Assembly: GCA_020284085.1 (NCBI GenBank)
Contig: JACEVL010000143.1
Span: forward strand, 1,997,746 to 2,061,745
DNA from: Aporrectodea caliginosa
Lineage: Eukaryota > Annelida > Clitellata > Crassiclitellata > Lumbricidae
Length of the DNA stretch: 64,000 nucleotides
Direction of reading: 5' to 3'
In this document: positions 33,131 through 44,369 of the stretch, one piece after another
How the letters are laid out: each line of letters begins with the position of its first letter
How positions within the stretch are numbered: the first letter of the stretch is position 1
The notes under the pieces: generated by a model
The model's input: the letters and a program-made list of their open reading frames with translations, nothing else
Told to the model about the DNA's origin: nothing
Database searches by the model: none
Translations under genes and position numbers: made by a program

Positions 33131-33264
33131 GCTATCCTATATGATGTTAAATGTCACTACGAATAAATATATTACTTACATCAGTTAGCAAAACAATCAT
33201 ATTACATTATACGAATCTATTTCACCAAACAATGGTCGAATACTCAAAATAAGAGAGTTATGTT

Positions 33265-33400
33265 AACATAATGTAATGTAAACCTTAGAAATTTCTCAGT
33301 GCCACACACAAGCCACGTCAGGGAGACCAGCTTATTTACCTGCGCTATATCAAATCAAGTCCGCAATAACCAGGTTGCTGGTCCGTTCTGTTGCCAACTC
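33265..33400 (-). repeat. Retroposon 3'-end repeat, copy 2
   Basis: Matches positions 15-140 of the window over about 125 bp, including CACGTCAGGGAGACCAGCTT and ATCAAATCAAGTCCGCAATA. Confidence 0.7.
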
Positions 33401-33404
33401 AGAA

Positions 33405-34550
33405 ACCAGTGAAAAACAAGCAAACTCATCTAGACAGCAGACAGGCAGCCTGCAACATTAGACAGCAATCTGGCGGCCAAGTCAATAAACTACTGTGATT
33501 GAGAAAATAGCTATTGGAGAATAAAAATCATCTTAAACAATAGATTCCTGGGGCTTAATCAGTGTATGTCTGGATATATCTATCACTTGACAGACAAGCC
33601 CACAACCCCATTTACATCCATTCAACAAGTCAATGCAATTGGATACGGCTCCTCGAGAAGTCATCGCGCTTGGTCACTTCATTCTTTAGAAGGATCACTG
33701 CTCTGTGGCGCCATCTCCTGAATGACAAACTGCAAAGTCTAATTTCCAATAAGCCATCAGAAGACATCAGTCGCCATCTAGCGAATGGAGATTTACACCA
33801 CATCGTCCAACACTGCTTAACTCAAAGGATATGTAGAATATTTTGTATATAATAATATTATAATTTTATATGTATGTATGTATAAATGCTTGCATATATT
33901 ATGTACGTACCTCTGTAGACACACACCGGGGTAATACAGCGGATACCACATATTCTACATGAATATGAGACTGGTATCCACTGATTTGAATTGAGATTCG
34001 ATTCGAATTTTCACCCCTTTCAATTTGACTGAAAATTTGTGATTCACAGGTCCCTCCCAACCTGTGTGTTACCTAAGTCTAAGTTACCTACAGTTTATAT
34101 CAGTTAAACAGTCATGCATTGTGGAGCTGCTACAAAGGAATAATATATTTGTTACATTACATTACGTGGCTGGTCAATTTTACATGGAGTGCCAAACATC
34201 AAACCCCGGCTGCTGTGTTGGAAGGCAAAGGCAGCCATTATCAGTGTGCCAGTCATCTGAGAACTCCTAGGAAACAATAAAACCGAAGGAATGTGTGAGG
34301 CACTCAACTGAAGTATTTGAGTTCAAGTTGTAAACACTCTTCTCCGATGCAACTAGCCTATCGACCTGTGAGTAATTTAGCTGATCTCTCTCATCTCATC
34401 AACAGTATCACAAGTGGCAGGTTGATAGAACTTTGGCTCAAGCAGAGAAAACATGTAATATATCCAGCAGCAGGACTATCAGTCATCAGATTGCTATATA
34501 GATGGATAGGCAGACAGACAGACAAACAACATTGATAGCTAAATAATAGC
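33405..34550. other. Unassigned stretch
   Basis: The 96-codon plus ORF (33,562-33,852) has no recognised domain. No splice or repeat evidence helps. I call nothing here. Confidence 0.4.
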
Positions 34551-34559
34551 TAGATAATA

Positions 34560-34577
34560 GAATATATATATATATAT

Positions 34578-34612
<35 letters not shown>

Positions 34613-34860
34613 GATAGATAGACATACAGACACCATTGATTGCTATATAGATAATGGATAGATGGATGGATGGACAGGGATGGATGGACAGATAGATGGT
34701 GTTATTGTCAGTCTGTCTGTTGTAAATACATATTAAACAGACAAGATCACAAATGAGACAGACACCACTCAAAGACAGACAGAAAGACAGACAGACAGAC
34801 AGACAGAGACAGACAGAAAGACACACAGACAAACATACAGGCAGACACCACTGATAGATA
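34560..34860. repeat. Mixed low-complexity: (TA)n, GATA and GACA repeats
   Basis: TA repeats at 34,562-34,612, then degenerate GATAGATGGATG and GACAGACAGACA blocks to about 34,850. The minus-strand 117-codon ORF is an artefact. Confidence 0.9.
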
Positions 34861-34889
34861 CTCATATCCTTTGCGACTTGATATTGGCA

Positions 34890-35158
34890 CATGCCCTGTA
34901 GGACCAGCCATGGGCTCCCATATACAGTAGTCCGTTATTATACTAGGCCAGGTATAGGACCCACTCCTTTTATAACTGACTTTGCCAAAGGTCACATCTG
35001 AAGCAGATATCTGAAAACATCTTCACCCATGCCCTGTAGGACCAGCCATGGGTTACAGCAGTCCGTTATTATACTATGCCGGTTAATAGGCCCACTCCTT
35101 TTATAACTGACTTTGTCAAAGGTCACATCTGAAGCAGAAATCTGAAAACATCTTCCCC
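34890..35158 (+). repeat. Dispersed repeat F, two direct tandem copies (138 and 131 bp)
   Basis: Both units start CATGCCCTGTAGGACCAGCC and end CTGAAAACATCTTC plus two or three C. The second unit starts at 35,028. The inverted copy is at 32.3 kb. Confidence 0.88.
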
Positions 35159-35529
35159 TTCTGGCAACAATTAAAACTCCTACGGGGTTACTTTGGGGTT
35201 AACAGAACTTTATTAGACCTCAAATGTACTTGACAATTTTATTTATCCTCTCAATTCCACATCTAAGGTTACAGAACTTGGACTCAAGCATCTGCCAAGT
35301 TCACTACCATCCCACCATCATCACCACATCGGTTCAATGTTTTTATGTAGGATGTATGTATTTGGGAGCATTAAATCCATAAATTTAGTACCTAATGGAG
35401 CTATGCTTAACTGCATACATGTATGGATGTATAAAATGTTCGTATGTTGGTCGCATATATGTAAACATTTATTAACACCAATGACAGGATTTCACGAATC
35501 CTATGGTTGCACAGTAGGAGCAATCCAAC

Positions 35530-35645
35530 ATCACCACAACCTTTTAGTAGTTTCAGTTTAACGACACTGTGTGATAACAGAGATCATTAGGGTCACCCTC
35601 CTCCTTTATTCAGACTTGGGACTGGCGCTGCCAGAGAACGAGCGG
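35530..35645. repeat. Dispersed repeat E, copy 2
   Basis: Counterpart of 18,195-18,310: CAGTTTAACGACACTGTGTG, AGAGATCATTAGGGTCACCC, GACTTGGGACTGGCGCTGCC. Confidence 0.6.
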
Positions 35646-36143
35646 TGACGGAGTTAAACAACCTTTCTTACACACCACATACATGTGCTGCATAACGTAA
35701 TTGACCTTTTTAAAATGTTAACTACCGGTATACAGAAGAACAGTCAACCCAACGGTCCCAACCTACTTAACAATACTTTTGACAGCTACATAAAAAGGTG
35801 CCTTATAAATGTTCAGATACATACATACTTGAGAAAAACTAAAACTTTTAGCACCTACAATGCAAGTTTTTATGTCATGACGAGCAGAACATTAATCAGC
35901 TTCAAAGGGAAACCACAGTCTAGACTCTAGAGCATTGGAGGAGTTTCTGCTGCAATCTAATAGGTCAGGAAGGTGGGTTATCATCAGGTACTTGATATAT
36001 TATTTTCCAGACTAGACCGTGATACAAGACGATCAAGCAGACAGTAAACATTAAAAATAAGCCAGGTATAGACATAATAAACAGCGCGCAAAAGCTCCAT
36101 ACAGCAGCGCTTCCCAGAGTTACTGTAGTGGCCCGCGGAACAG

Positions 36144-36461
36144 CAGGGCTGCCGACAGAAATTCCGGGCCCCTAGGCAGAGCAGTCACGGGCCCCTAACT
36201 ATCCTTTATAGACTTTATGAGAATTTTTTTTTAAACAAACTGAAATAATAATAGTGTGGGTACAACCCTTCAAAATTATATTTATAAATGCAACTATTGT
36301 AGTTAAGTGTCCGTAATATTATATTTTAAAAGGCATAAATCATAAACTCTGTATAACTGATTATAATATTTTTCATAAGTTGATTGCTGGGCCCAGCCCG
36401 GGCCCCTAAAAGTCGCCGGGCCCCTGGATTTTGCCCCCTGCCCCCCCTCTCGGCGGGCCTG
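36144..36461 (-). mobile_element. hAT-like MITE family G, copy 1, TSD CGGAACAG
   Basis: The 318-bp element starts CAGGGCTGCCGACAGAAATT and ends CTCTCGGCGGGCCTG. It is the reverse-orientation relative of 52,145-52,497. Perfect 8-bp target duplications CGGAACAG lie at 36,136-36,143 and 36,462-36,469. The ends are very GC-rich (GGGCCCC blocks) and the interior AT-rich. It has no transposase. Confidence 0.9.
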
Positions 36462-36469
36462 CGGAACAG

Positions 36470-37270
36470 TCCCGGTCTGTGAGCCCGCAGTTGCCGGTCC
36501 GCAAAAGTGAGTCAAGAAACTGGTCAAATTGTCTTGGAATCAAGAACACGAGTTTAGTTCAACTTACATTAACTTGCTCAACACTTGTTTTATACCTAGA
36601 ACTGTACTTATGGTATATGTCTTATGTTTTCTTAACAATATCTGCTTCTTCCAATGTTTACTGTATAATTTGGTACCAAATTCAAAGATTTGTTTTTTAT
36701 TCTTGTTTATTAAATGTTATAATAAAGATAATTAAGTCTCATTCAAATCCAAAATATAACAGCTATTATATTTTTAAAAGTCATAGCAAAAAACACTTAT
36801 TAGGCTAACATTTAAAGGGCAATAGAGTCATAGAATCGGCTAAACATGCATTTAAATCAATTTTAATACATATTTGAGGAGTTTAGGTAGGTATTGTATG
36901 TATGTATCTGGCACTTGTAACCCTCCTTTTAGGATCCCCATAAGGGTGCTAAACATGGCAATCTAAAAGATCTAAGAAGGTGTCTTTTAGGATAGCTTGA
37001 CAAATGTTTCTCCTGAGATCCCTATGATGAATATTGACACATGTTCAATGCCAGTGGTACTATGTATCTAGATACCCTCTAAAGCACATGATAAAAGGCT
37101 GCCCACCGTATAGCTTAAGTCAATCCAAGTCGAGAGAATCATAAACATCTGTAGGCTGTAAATAGAAAGTTCTAAGCATTCGTCATAAAGGATATGAGAG
37201 GAGTTAATCACTGAACAAATAGAGCGCAGATGGAATCGTTAATTGCTCACCCATTTATCATAATCTTTCA
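36470..37270. other. Unassigned AT-rich stretch
   Basis: The 125-codon plus ORF (36,431-36,808) starts inside the MITE and is AT-rich with no domain. I reject it as a gene. Nothing else is seen. Confidence 0.4.
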
Positions 37271-37276
37271 AAAACA

Positions 37277-37915
37277 GCCGCCACTCACTCTACAGGTCTC
37301 ACAGCTAGGGTGTTTTTAGATTGAGAGATCTTGTTGCTTAACCAAACACAACTCCAATAAAAAAATCTGTTCACTCAGTTTTCTACTACTACTGAGAATT
37401 CTGAGTATTTATATAGCACCTCTTCACAAGTCCTACTCAGAAGCGACTACTACTATTACTTCCAATACTAACTGCTACTGCTACTACTACAGCAGCCACT
37501 CTACAGGTCTCACAGCTAGGGTGTTTTTAGATTGAGAGATCTTGTTGCTTAACCAAACACAACTCCAATAACAAAATTTTTTCACTCAGTTTCCTACTAC
37601 TACTGAGAATTTATATAGCACCTTTTCACGAGTCCTACTCAGAAGCGACTACTAGGCTAATATTACTTCCAATACTACTACTACTACTACTACTACAGCA
37701 GCCACTCTACAGGTCTCACAGCTAGGGTATTTGTAGATTGAGAGATCTTGTTGCTTAACCAAACACAACTCCAATAAAAAAATTTTTCACTCAGATTCCT
37801 ACTACTACTGAGAATTCAGAGAATTTATATAGCACCTCGTCACCAGCCTACTCTACTCAGATGCCACTACTACTATTACTTCTGCTACTACTACTACTAC
37901 TATACCACTACTACT
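37277..37915. repeat. ~205-bp tandem repeat, three units, containing a LINE-type 3' end
   Basis: Units start near 37,277, 37,492 and 37,697 with CCACTCTACAGGTCTCACAG (first unit slightly changed), then TTGAGAGATCTTGTTGCTTA and CAAACACAACTCCAATAA. Next comes the TTTATATAGCACCTCTTCAC block typical of LINE 3' ends here, and finally (CTA)n. The retroposon end was apparently captured and amplified with its host sequence. Confidence 0.9.
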
Positions 37916-38162
37916 CAGGGTTCAAAGTGGGAAACAAGAGGTGCCGGTATGGATATAAGAACCATTCCCTCTTCCCTACTGGTATGGATTTCTCGCCTGG
38001 AGAAGTATCGACATGACTTGAACCGGCCAGGAGTGGTGCCGGTATGGCATACCGTTTCATACCGTCACAATGCGAGCACTGCTACTACTCTATAATAGCA
38101 CCCTTGGCCCTGTCTAACACACATGGTATCAAACAAAGGTGCACCAAAACCAATCCATAATC

Positions 38163-38625
38163 CAGGGGTGTCAAAGAACCGGCTCTTGGCCAGTCGACAA
38201 TGTTTTTCTGGCCTGCGGAGCCTTGGCTAAGGACTACACAAATTGAGAATAAAATTTCAAATGTGTAATTTTTAAGGCTAAAAGAGTTTCACGTGATGTT
38301 CGTGACTGAGAATGAAGATCAAAATTAAAATTTTTAAGCCTAATTGTATGCAAAAAAATGCACCATTTAAGAGTTACAAAAAGTTCATGTGATGTTTGTG
38401 ACTGAGAATGAAGATCAAAATTAAAACTTTTAAGCCTAATTGTATGCTAAAAAATGCACCATTTAAGAGTTACAAAAAGTCTTGCAAAGATTTTCTGGAC
38501 CAGGCTCACAAAACCCCTCCCAGAACCCAGACCCCATTTTCTTCAGGCGCCTTTGGCACCCTGGCCTGCCACTTGTTTGGAAATATTGCCACTGGTCCAC
38601 CATTAAAACAGGTTTTACACCCCTG
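38163..38625. mobile_element. hAT-like MITE, 463 bp, TSD CCATAATC
   Basis: The left end CAGGGGTGTCAAAGAACCGG and right end CAGGTTTTACACCCCTG are inverted copies. CAGGGGTGTCAAA is a widespread hAT terminus in animals. Perfect target duplications CCATAATC lie at 38,155-38,162 and 38,626-38,633. Inside, a segment of about 90 bp with TGAGAATGAAGATCAAAATT is tandemly duplicated. Confidence 0.9.
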
Positions 38626-39007
38626 CCATAATCGGAATAAATACCTCAGAAAGTTAGTCCACTAAGACAGAGTGCTAGCTAGCTTGTTGTGCACAAGCTG
38701 AATGCAACAAATTTGCACACTTTTGCAATGGGCACAGAACTGAACACAGAGAAATACCTAACTATCTAAGCATTGCACCTGCACAATATAATAACAGAGT
38801 CAAGATAAATAAAAGGAGACTGCCAGGTTAAAGTCTCAATCATAATTTTTTTTATAACGAAGCTTACACGGCCAGTATTGCTTGAGCAAACAGTACAGGC
38901 TAATAAACACATAAACACTAGCTTCAACAACACTTCACATACAGCTCTGAACAGGAAATACAGCTCCACGTAAGGCAAGCTACAAGATAGAAGAACAATC
39001 TATTAAG

Positions 39008-39262
39008 ATAGCCCGAGAGGCAGTCTTGGGCATGAACTGTTAGCGGCTTAACTTTCTCAGCCTCGGTAGATGAGGGCTTGTGGCCAGTCCTCTCCCTTGC
39101 CGTCTTATCTTCCCACCAACAGCCTACACTGTAAAGTCAGTGTACTCATTACAGCTGACTTGGTTAAGGGCATAGGTGGAGCAGAAATCTGGAAGCATAT
39201 TTCTGCCTGGTTGGGGATTTAAACCCTCTGACAGTTCAGCACCTTTACCACCACACACACCG
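39008..39262 (-). mobile_element. SINE family A, copy 9
   Basis: Minus-strand copy: GCCCGAGAGGCAGTCTTGGG, GGCCAGTCCTCTCCCTTGCC, CAGTGTACTCATTACAGCTG, GGGGATTTAAACCC (box-B complement) and CCTTTACCACCACACAC near the head. Confidence 0.8.
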
Positions 39263-39556
39263 GGTCTGTGCACTACCCTATCATGCCAGCAAGAAAGGTT
39301 ACTGAATGTATGGATGTATCATAAGAGAAGGTAAAATGGAGCTGTCAGACTGAGAGTGCCTCTGAATACAATGTATTAGGCCTCTTTCAACAATAGTTCT
39401 ACAATGTCAGATTGTGGAGTTGATATTTCAAGTCAGGAAAAACAAGCACAGGGCAACTGAATAAATTCTCTCTACAAAGGCCTGACAAACACTTGCAATT
39501 TCACAAACACACCACACCCCAAACGCCCTCCCCTCACCCCAAACACACAAGCACAC

Positions 39557-41585
39557 TAGGGTGGTTCACAGATGCATGGTAAAAACGAAGTGCAAGCTAG
39601 AAACCAGGGCACCCTCTCAGTTTGTTAGACCTATCAATAGTATTATTTAAACAAAATTTCAGCTTCCAATTCCAACGGGAAGACAGTGCTCACGGACTGT
39701 GTCACTTTGCCTGATACCGATAAAAAGACACTAATTGTGGAAATGAAATGCGTCGAGCATACATATCCGTACGAATGTATTTTATTTCACGATAAATCAA
39801 ATATTACTGTAATTTGACAACACAAGTGATAGTGCAACAGTTAGTCAGATTGAACTGTAACATTTCAGTAGGTTTGAAGAATTGGAAATGTCCAAAAATT
39901 AAAAAAAACATCGTTCTGACCATGAATGTCGATTGTTACGGTTTTATGACTTCAACACCAGCTACAGTCTTAGAGTCTAGAAACTGCAAGCACTGCGTCA
40001 ACAACAGCCTTCTTTGTTGTTGTGAGGCAAATAGCATTCCTATTTGTCACGACCACTTGGAGAAGACAGTTTTTCTTCTTCATTATTGGTGATGAGTCAG
40101 TTGAATTCCTCGAACAACTTCACACACCTCTAAGCCGTGTCGTTCATCACTCTCAACTGATGAATTCTCTCTGTACCTTGTTTATAATCCTCATTCTCGA
40201 TCCATTTCTCTTGTGGAAGTGTAAGATAGGAATCACTAATCTTCAGGTGTGACAGCAGTGTAAGTTTTCACTGGGTTGCAAAATCACCCAGGCAAGCCCC
40301 TCCTTCAGTACCGTAGCATCAACTCTCACCTTCCTTTCACCAGGCTTTGCGGTTACTCTGTGAACAATATTCACCTTATCTGTTACTGGAAGTTGGTCTG
40401 AGAACAGTGCCAGACCTACAGCCTCATCTGAAAGGTACCACTAGTGGTTTCTAGGGCCTTCCTGGCAGCAACGCTGATCTCGGGGTCAACTGACTCATAT
40501 TTTCCAAGATCAATCCAAAGTGACAGATCTTGTCCTGGAGCTTCAGCAGCAAGAGAGGCCTTTGTCCATGCTTTTGTGTAAAGAAGGGCAACAAAGCTGC
40601 ACAAATCGATTAATCTGAGTATCTTTCTTAGAACTTCGTTAGATTGAATACATCACGGTGATCACGAAAAAGGTAGATTTTGATGGCATACAGTAACTTG
40701 GCCATCCAACTTGCATGGTGAATTGGCCCAGGGCTCTCCAATGAATTATTGAAGGATAATTTCCAAGACAACCATTGTCAGCTCAATTGGTCTCTGAATT
40801 TCGTTCAATAAACTTCTTGAGAAAACTGAGTGATGTTTCATGATAGGGTTCAGTGCCGGATATGACATTCAGTCCTGTTTCACACTTTCCCAAGCAGCTT
40901 TATATGTCTGGAAGATTGGAATATGGGGTGAATTAGATGGACCGCAGCACAAGGTGAATACTTTGGCTAAAATCATCACATGGTGACGGTAGGCCAACCA
41001 CAGGAGCTCTCGACCTATTTTGTCTTCCAGCAGAACGCACACACCGTTGAAGAGCTCAGTGTTGACAGATATCAGAGCTCAAGGTTTGAACCTTGTCAGT
41101 GAGTTTCCACAAATCCAGAAGATTATGAATGGCCATGGAGTCAGTGTATCCTGTCCCACAGGCTAATTTGGGCACACCAAAGAGTTAAAATGTATTAGAT
41201 ATGAGCTCTTAAATTTCATTGGCAAATGGTAAATTTGAAAATTCATTTCTGAAAACATGTCTCCCCAAAACACAGAAAGTAGACACCATGACCTTCAACA
41301 AGAACTTTACCCTTTGTTCAAAATACCAGTAAGTAAGTAAGTATAGCACAACAGAAACTATTTGAAGCTCATCTCCATGACAAATGCTGAGTTGTTGCCC
41401 AAGTTATACGACATCCAGATTTACCGCTAATGCTAATATATGGTAATATTTCTATGTCATTGAGCACCGTCTTCCAGTTGGATTAAGAAGCTGAAATTTT
41501 GTCTCAATAATACTATTGACAGGTCTAACAAACTGAGAGGGTGCCCTGGTTTCTAGCTTGAACTTTGTTTTTGTGAACCACCCTA
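39557..41585 (-). mobile_element. hAT-like DNA transposon, 2.03 kb, ~130-bp inverted ends, TSD AAGCACAC
   Basis: The left end (39,557 to about 39,690) and right end (about 41,455 to 41,585) are inverted copies over about 130 bp. They start TAGGGTGGTTCAC and share AGCTAGAAACCAGGGCACCC and TCAGTTTGTTAGACCT. The start fits the hAT YARNG terminus rule. Perfect target duplications AAGCACAC lie at 39,549-39,556 and 41,586-41,593. The interior carries a decayed minus-strand transposase (separate entry). The left TIR has a short TGCATGG insertion relative to the right. Confidence 0.9.
40416..41180 (-). pseudogene. Decayed transposase of the 2.03-kb hAT-like element
   Basis: Reading the minus strand with stops and frame changes gives, in order: a TGYTDSMAIHNLL segment (about 41.1 kb); LLEDKIGRELLWLAYRHH with AKVFTLCCGPSNSPHIPIFQ following; a segment near 40.85 kb; HHASWMAKLLYAIKIYLFRD (about 40.7 kb); then an intact 62-codon frame (40,416-40,604) containing TKAWTKASLAAEAPGQDLSL. 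This order resembles a transposon-encoded protein family I recall from marine invertebrate genomes. The RHH position may correspond to the hAT CxxH motif, here with Tyr in place of Cys. It is clearly non-functional. Confidence 0.55.
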
Positions 41586-41599
41586 AAGCACACACATAT

Positions 41600-42700
41600 T
41601 AAGAGGTGAAAGGCAAACATACTAACAATATGCCCATGCAGCCAATCAAGTCAGCAAATGTACTACTGTATGAGTAACGGCAGAACTTACTCAGAAACAA
41701 GTCAAGTCATTCACGACCTATCGACCCCGATGATAATATCTCCAGAGCCAGCAAGTGAACAGATCTTTGGGTAAACATGGTTCAGGCTTTTGCCATGGGA
41801 GATTAGACACCCCATAACCCTTTCAGACTAAATAGGTAACACAATCCGAACACTAAAAGCATTCAAAAACACTACTACTGTGTTTCTCCCAAGATCCAGA
41901 TATCAGCTCCATCATTAGTTATTACTGGCTTTTATTTCACACACATACAAGGCTTTGTTTACCAATGCACTGCCTGCAGTCCTAGATCTCTGCAACTGTT
42001 CTGTGTGACATTTGGTCTACTGTGGTTAGGGCCAATTTCATTGTGCTCAGGGAACCGCTAGCTTCGTGAGAAAAATTTCAGCTATTTATATCAGCTGTCA
42101 TAGCACTCTTTGTAAATCAGAACCTCACTGCGAATGTTCAATCTGTGCAAATATCACGCATGCAAGTGTGTATGCATGTCTTTAATCCATGTATCTACGT
42201 ATGTACGTAAGTATGTATGCACATACCAGTTTACACATACTTAAGTGAGCCTGTGTGCATATCATTATGTATGTACAAGTATGGAATGGAGGTTACATAA
42301 CACAACAAGGGTTTTAAGTGGTTCAGAAGACAGTTGGTCTGTGGTCTGTGTTAAAACCACTGCAAAGTAACTTGGAACATGCCTAATAGCCCATCTCTCT
42401 TGGCTTGCTCTTAAAAGCTGTGATAGTGTCCACTGAGATAGTATACTATCATCCAAACCATTCCACGAGTCTACAACTCTTGCACTGAAGAATTTCTGCC
42501 CTAATGTTCTTTTCGGTTTCTTAAATAATTTAAATCTGTGTCCCCGAGTTGCCTTGTTTGGAGCTAATTAAAAAAACTTCTCCCAAAGTAGTGATTACTC
42601 TCCAGTGATAATCTTATAAGCTATGATTAGATTTCCTCTACTCCACCTCCACCTTCTCTTTTGTTGATCACAGGAAAACGCTATTAAAATAAACGGGTAA
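41600..42700. other. Unassigned stretch
   Basis: No gene or element with clear ends. A GTATGTACGTAAGTATG low-complexity patch occurs at 42,190-42,285. The sequence around 42,300-42,560 on the minus strand shows no convincing frame. Confidence 0.4.
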
Positions 42701-42849
42701 TAAAAGTTGAAACTCGCCTCTTTGGGGCTGTCCTGATGGACCCGGGCCACATCATGCACCAAACACTACCTCAACCAAACCCACCCACTACTCCCTCTGT
42801 CCACAGTGCCCATGACTGCATAATGCCCAGTCAACAGTTAGGATGCTAT

Positions 42850-42945
42850 ATACTTTTTAACTGCGCTTGTTAGATATCTGTACACCAATGTGTGATTAGC
42901 AACTGGTTAATAAAGACTATACTTCCTTACTTAGGTACATAAATG
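42850..42945 (+). mobile_element. Retroposon 3' end with (ACTT)n-like tail
   Basis: GTTAGATATCTGTACACCAA, TGTGATTAGCAACTGGTTAA, then TAAAGACTATACTTCCTTACTTA. It matches the right edges of both 620-bp duplicate segments (14.05 and 14.75 kb) and, weakly, 12.6 kb. Confidence 0.5.
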
Positions 42946-42964
42946 TATGTAGACTTGTACGTTT

Positions 42965-44345
42965 GTTTTTAACTGACAACTGACAACTGACAAAACTTTT
43001 ATTCCCAGAACAATGCATATAACAGTTCACATAATACATAGTACATTTTTCAGTGCACTGGCTAGGGAATAGGGGAGACCCAAAAGGGGCAGAAGCCCCG
43101 CTTAATTAGGGACACCCCATTAACTAGATTGGATGGTGGATGATTAGTCAGTTGTTAACTAGCTGATAACATTCAACTTGAAGAAACAGAAGATTAAAAT
43201 GTAAGCTCCACAATGAAACAATTCCAAATAAGATAAAGTCAATCTTTCAACCTTGATTTAAGTAAATCCTCCACAACTTCTTAAACTGGACAAGAGTAAG
43301 TGCATTCTGTATACTTCTTGGTACAGCATTCCAAGTTTTCGGACCATTACAGGACATAGAAAATCTACGATAATTTGTTCGTGCATATGACACACATAGA
43401 CCACCAGATGATCTTGTATAGTGACCATGTATGTCTACTGTTTTAATAAAATAGTTCAAAAATGATTCAGGTAACAAGTTATTAACAAATTTGTACATGA
43501 ATTTACCCACTAGGTATCTGTTCATGTTCGCGAAGTTCATTACATTATATTCTCGGTACCTGCATGTTGTATGGGCATAATACGGATCTCCAGCAATAAC
43601 TCTAATTGCTTTTTTCTGTAGAAGCACAAGACATTTTAACCTATAGTTGAATAATTTGAGGCCCAGACAATGTTACCATAATCAAAATAGGGATTAATTA
43701 AGGTATAATATAAGTTCTTGCGAATGTGAACAGGGATTAGGTGAGATATTCTCATTAATATGCCAAGGTTTCTTGCAATCTTGCCTGCAATAACATTAAT
43801 GTGTTCCGACCAGGTCAGACATTCATCAATACAGACTCCAAGAAATTTAGTAGAGCGGGTTTGGGAAAGGACAATTCCATCGATTGATAAATCTGGTCGA
43901 AGATCTGGGATTCGTTTTTGTGTAGAGTGGAATATTATAAAGCATGATTTCTTAATGTTAAGGGAAAGTCTATTGGTCCTAAACCATTCTGCTAGAATAT
44001 TTAACTCGCAATTTATTATTTCAATGAGGATAGGCAAGGAGTCATGTGAACAGAACGCATTCGTGTCGTCAGCAAACAAGATAAGTTTAAGCACAGCAGA
44101 AGCATTGGGAAGATCATTTATGTACAGTAGAAACAACAGAGGACCGAGATTAGAACCCTGAGGGACACCAACTTTTATAGGTTTACGAGAAGATAGGGCA
44201 CCATTACAAAGCACCTGTTGATACCTATTCTCCAAGTAACTTTTGAACCAGAAATGAGGTGTACCCCTAATCCCATAATTTTCAAGTTTACTTAATAAGA
44301 TATTATGATCCACCGTATCGAATGCCTTCGCATTTTGAATGTATT
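42965..44345 (-). mobile_element. CR1/L2-type non-LTR retrotransposon, 5'-truncated
   Basis: In minus orientation: half of a reverse-transcriptase domain, the C-terminal region, a 3' UTR of about 250 bp with a GGGAATAAAAG polyadenylation-like signal, and a terminal (TGTCAGT)n repeat of three units near 42,980. Short 3' tandem repeats of 7-8 bp are a known hallmark of CR1/L2 elements. The 5' break is at about 44,345, inside the RT domain just before KAFDTVDHN. No poly(A) tail is seen, as expected for this clade. Confidence 0.85.
43247..44345 (-). pseudogene. Reverse transcriptase remnant (RT domain, frameshifted C-terminus)
   Basis: The first frame (43,636-44,345) holds RT motifs: KAFDTVDHNILL, GVPQGSNLGPLLFLLYINDL (motif B region) and the catalytic FADD box. 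The usual ORF2 continuation TRSTKFLGVCIDECLTWSEH follows. A one-base-type frameshift near 43,640 moves the frame to the 126-codon ORF 43,247-43,627, with LLQKKAIRVI, LVGKFMYKFVNNLLPESF and a GPKTWNAVPRSIQ end. The endonuclease domain and RT N-terminus are missing. The element's ORF2 is dead, and the call rests on conserved family motifs. Confidence 0.85.
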
Positions 44346-44369
44346 TAGCTGTCAATGAATTCATATTGG

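Noticed and set aside
36431..36808. 125-codon plus ORF
   Set aside because: It begins within the right end of the MITE and continues into AT-rich sequence with no domain.
43760..44161. 133-codon plus ORF opposite the reverse transcriptase
   Set aside because: Antisense shadow of the RT coding strand, which has the conserved motifs.
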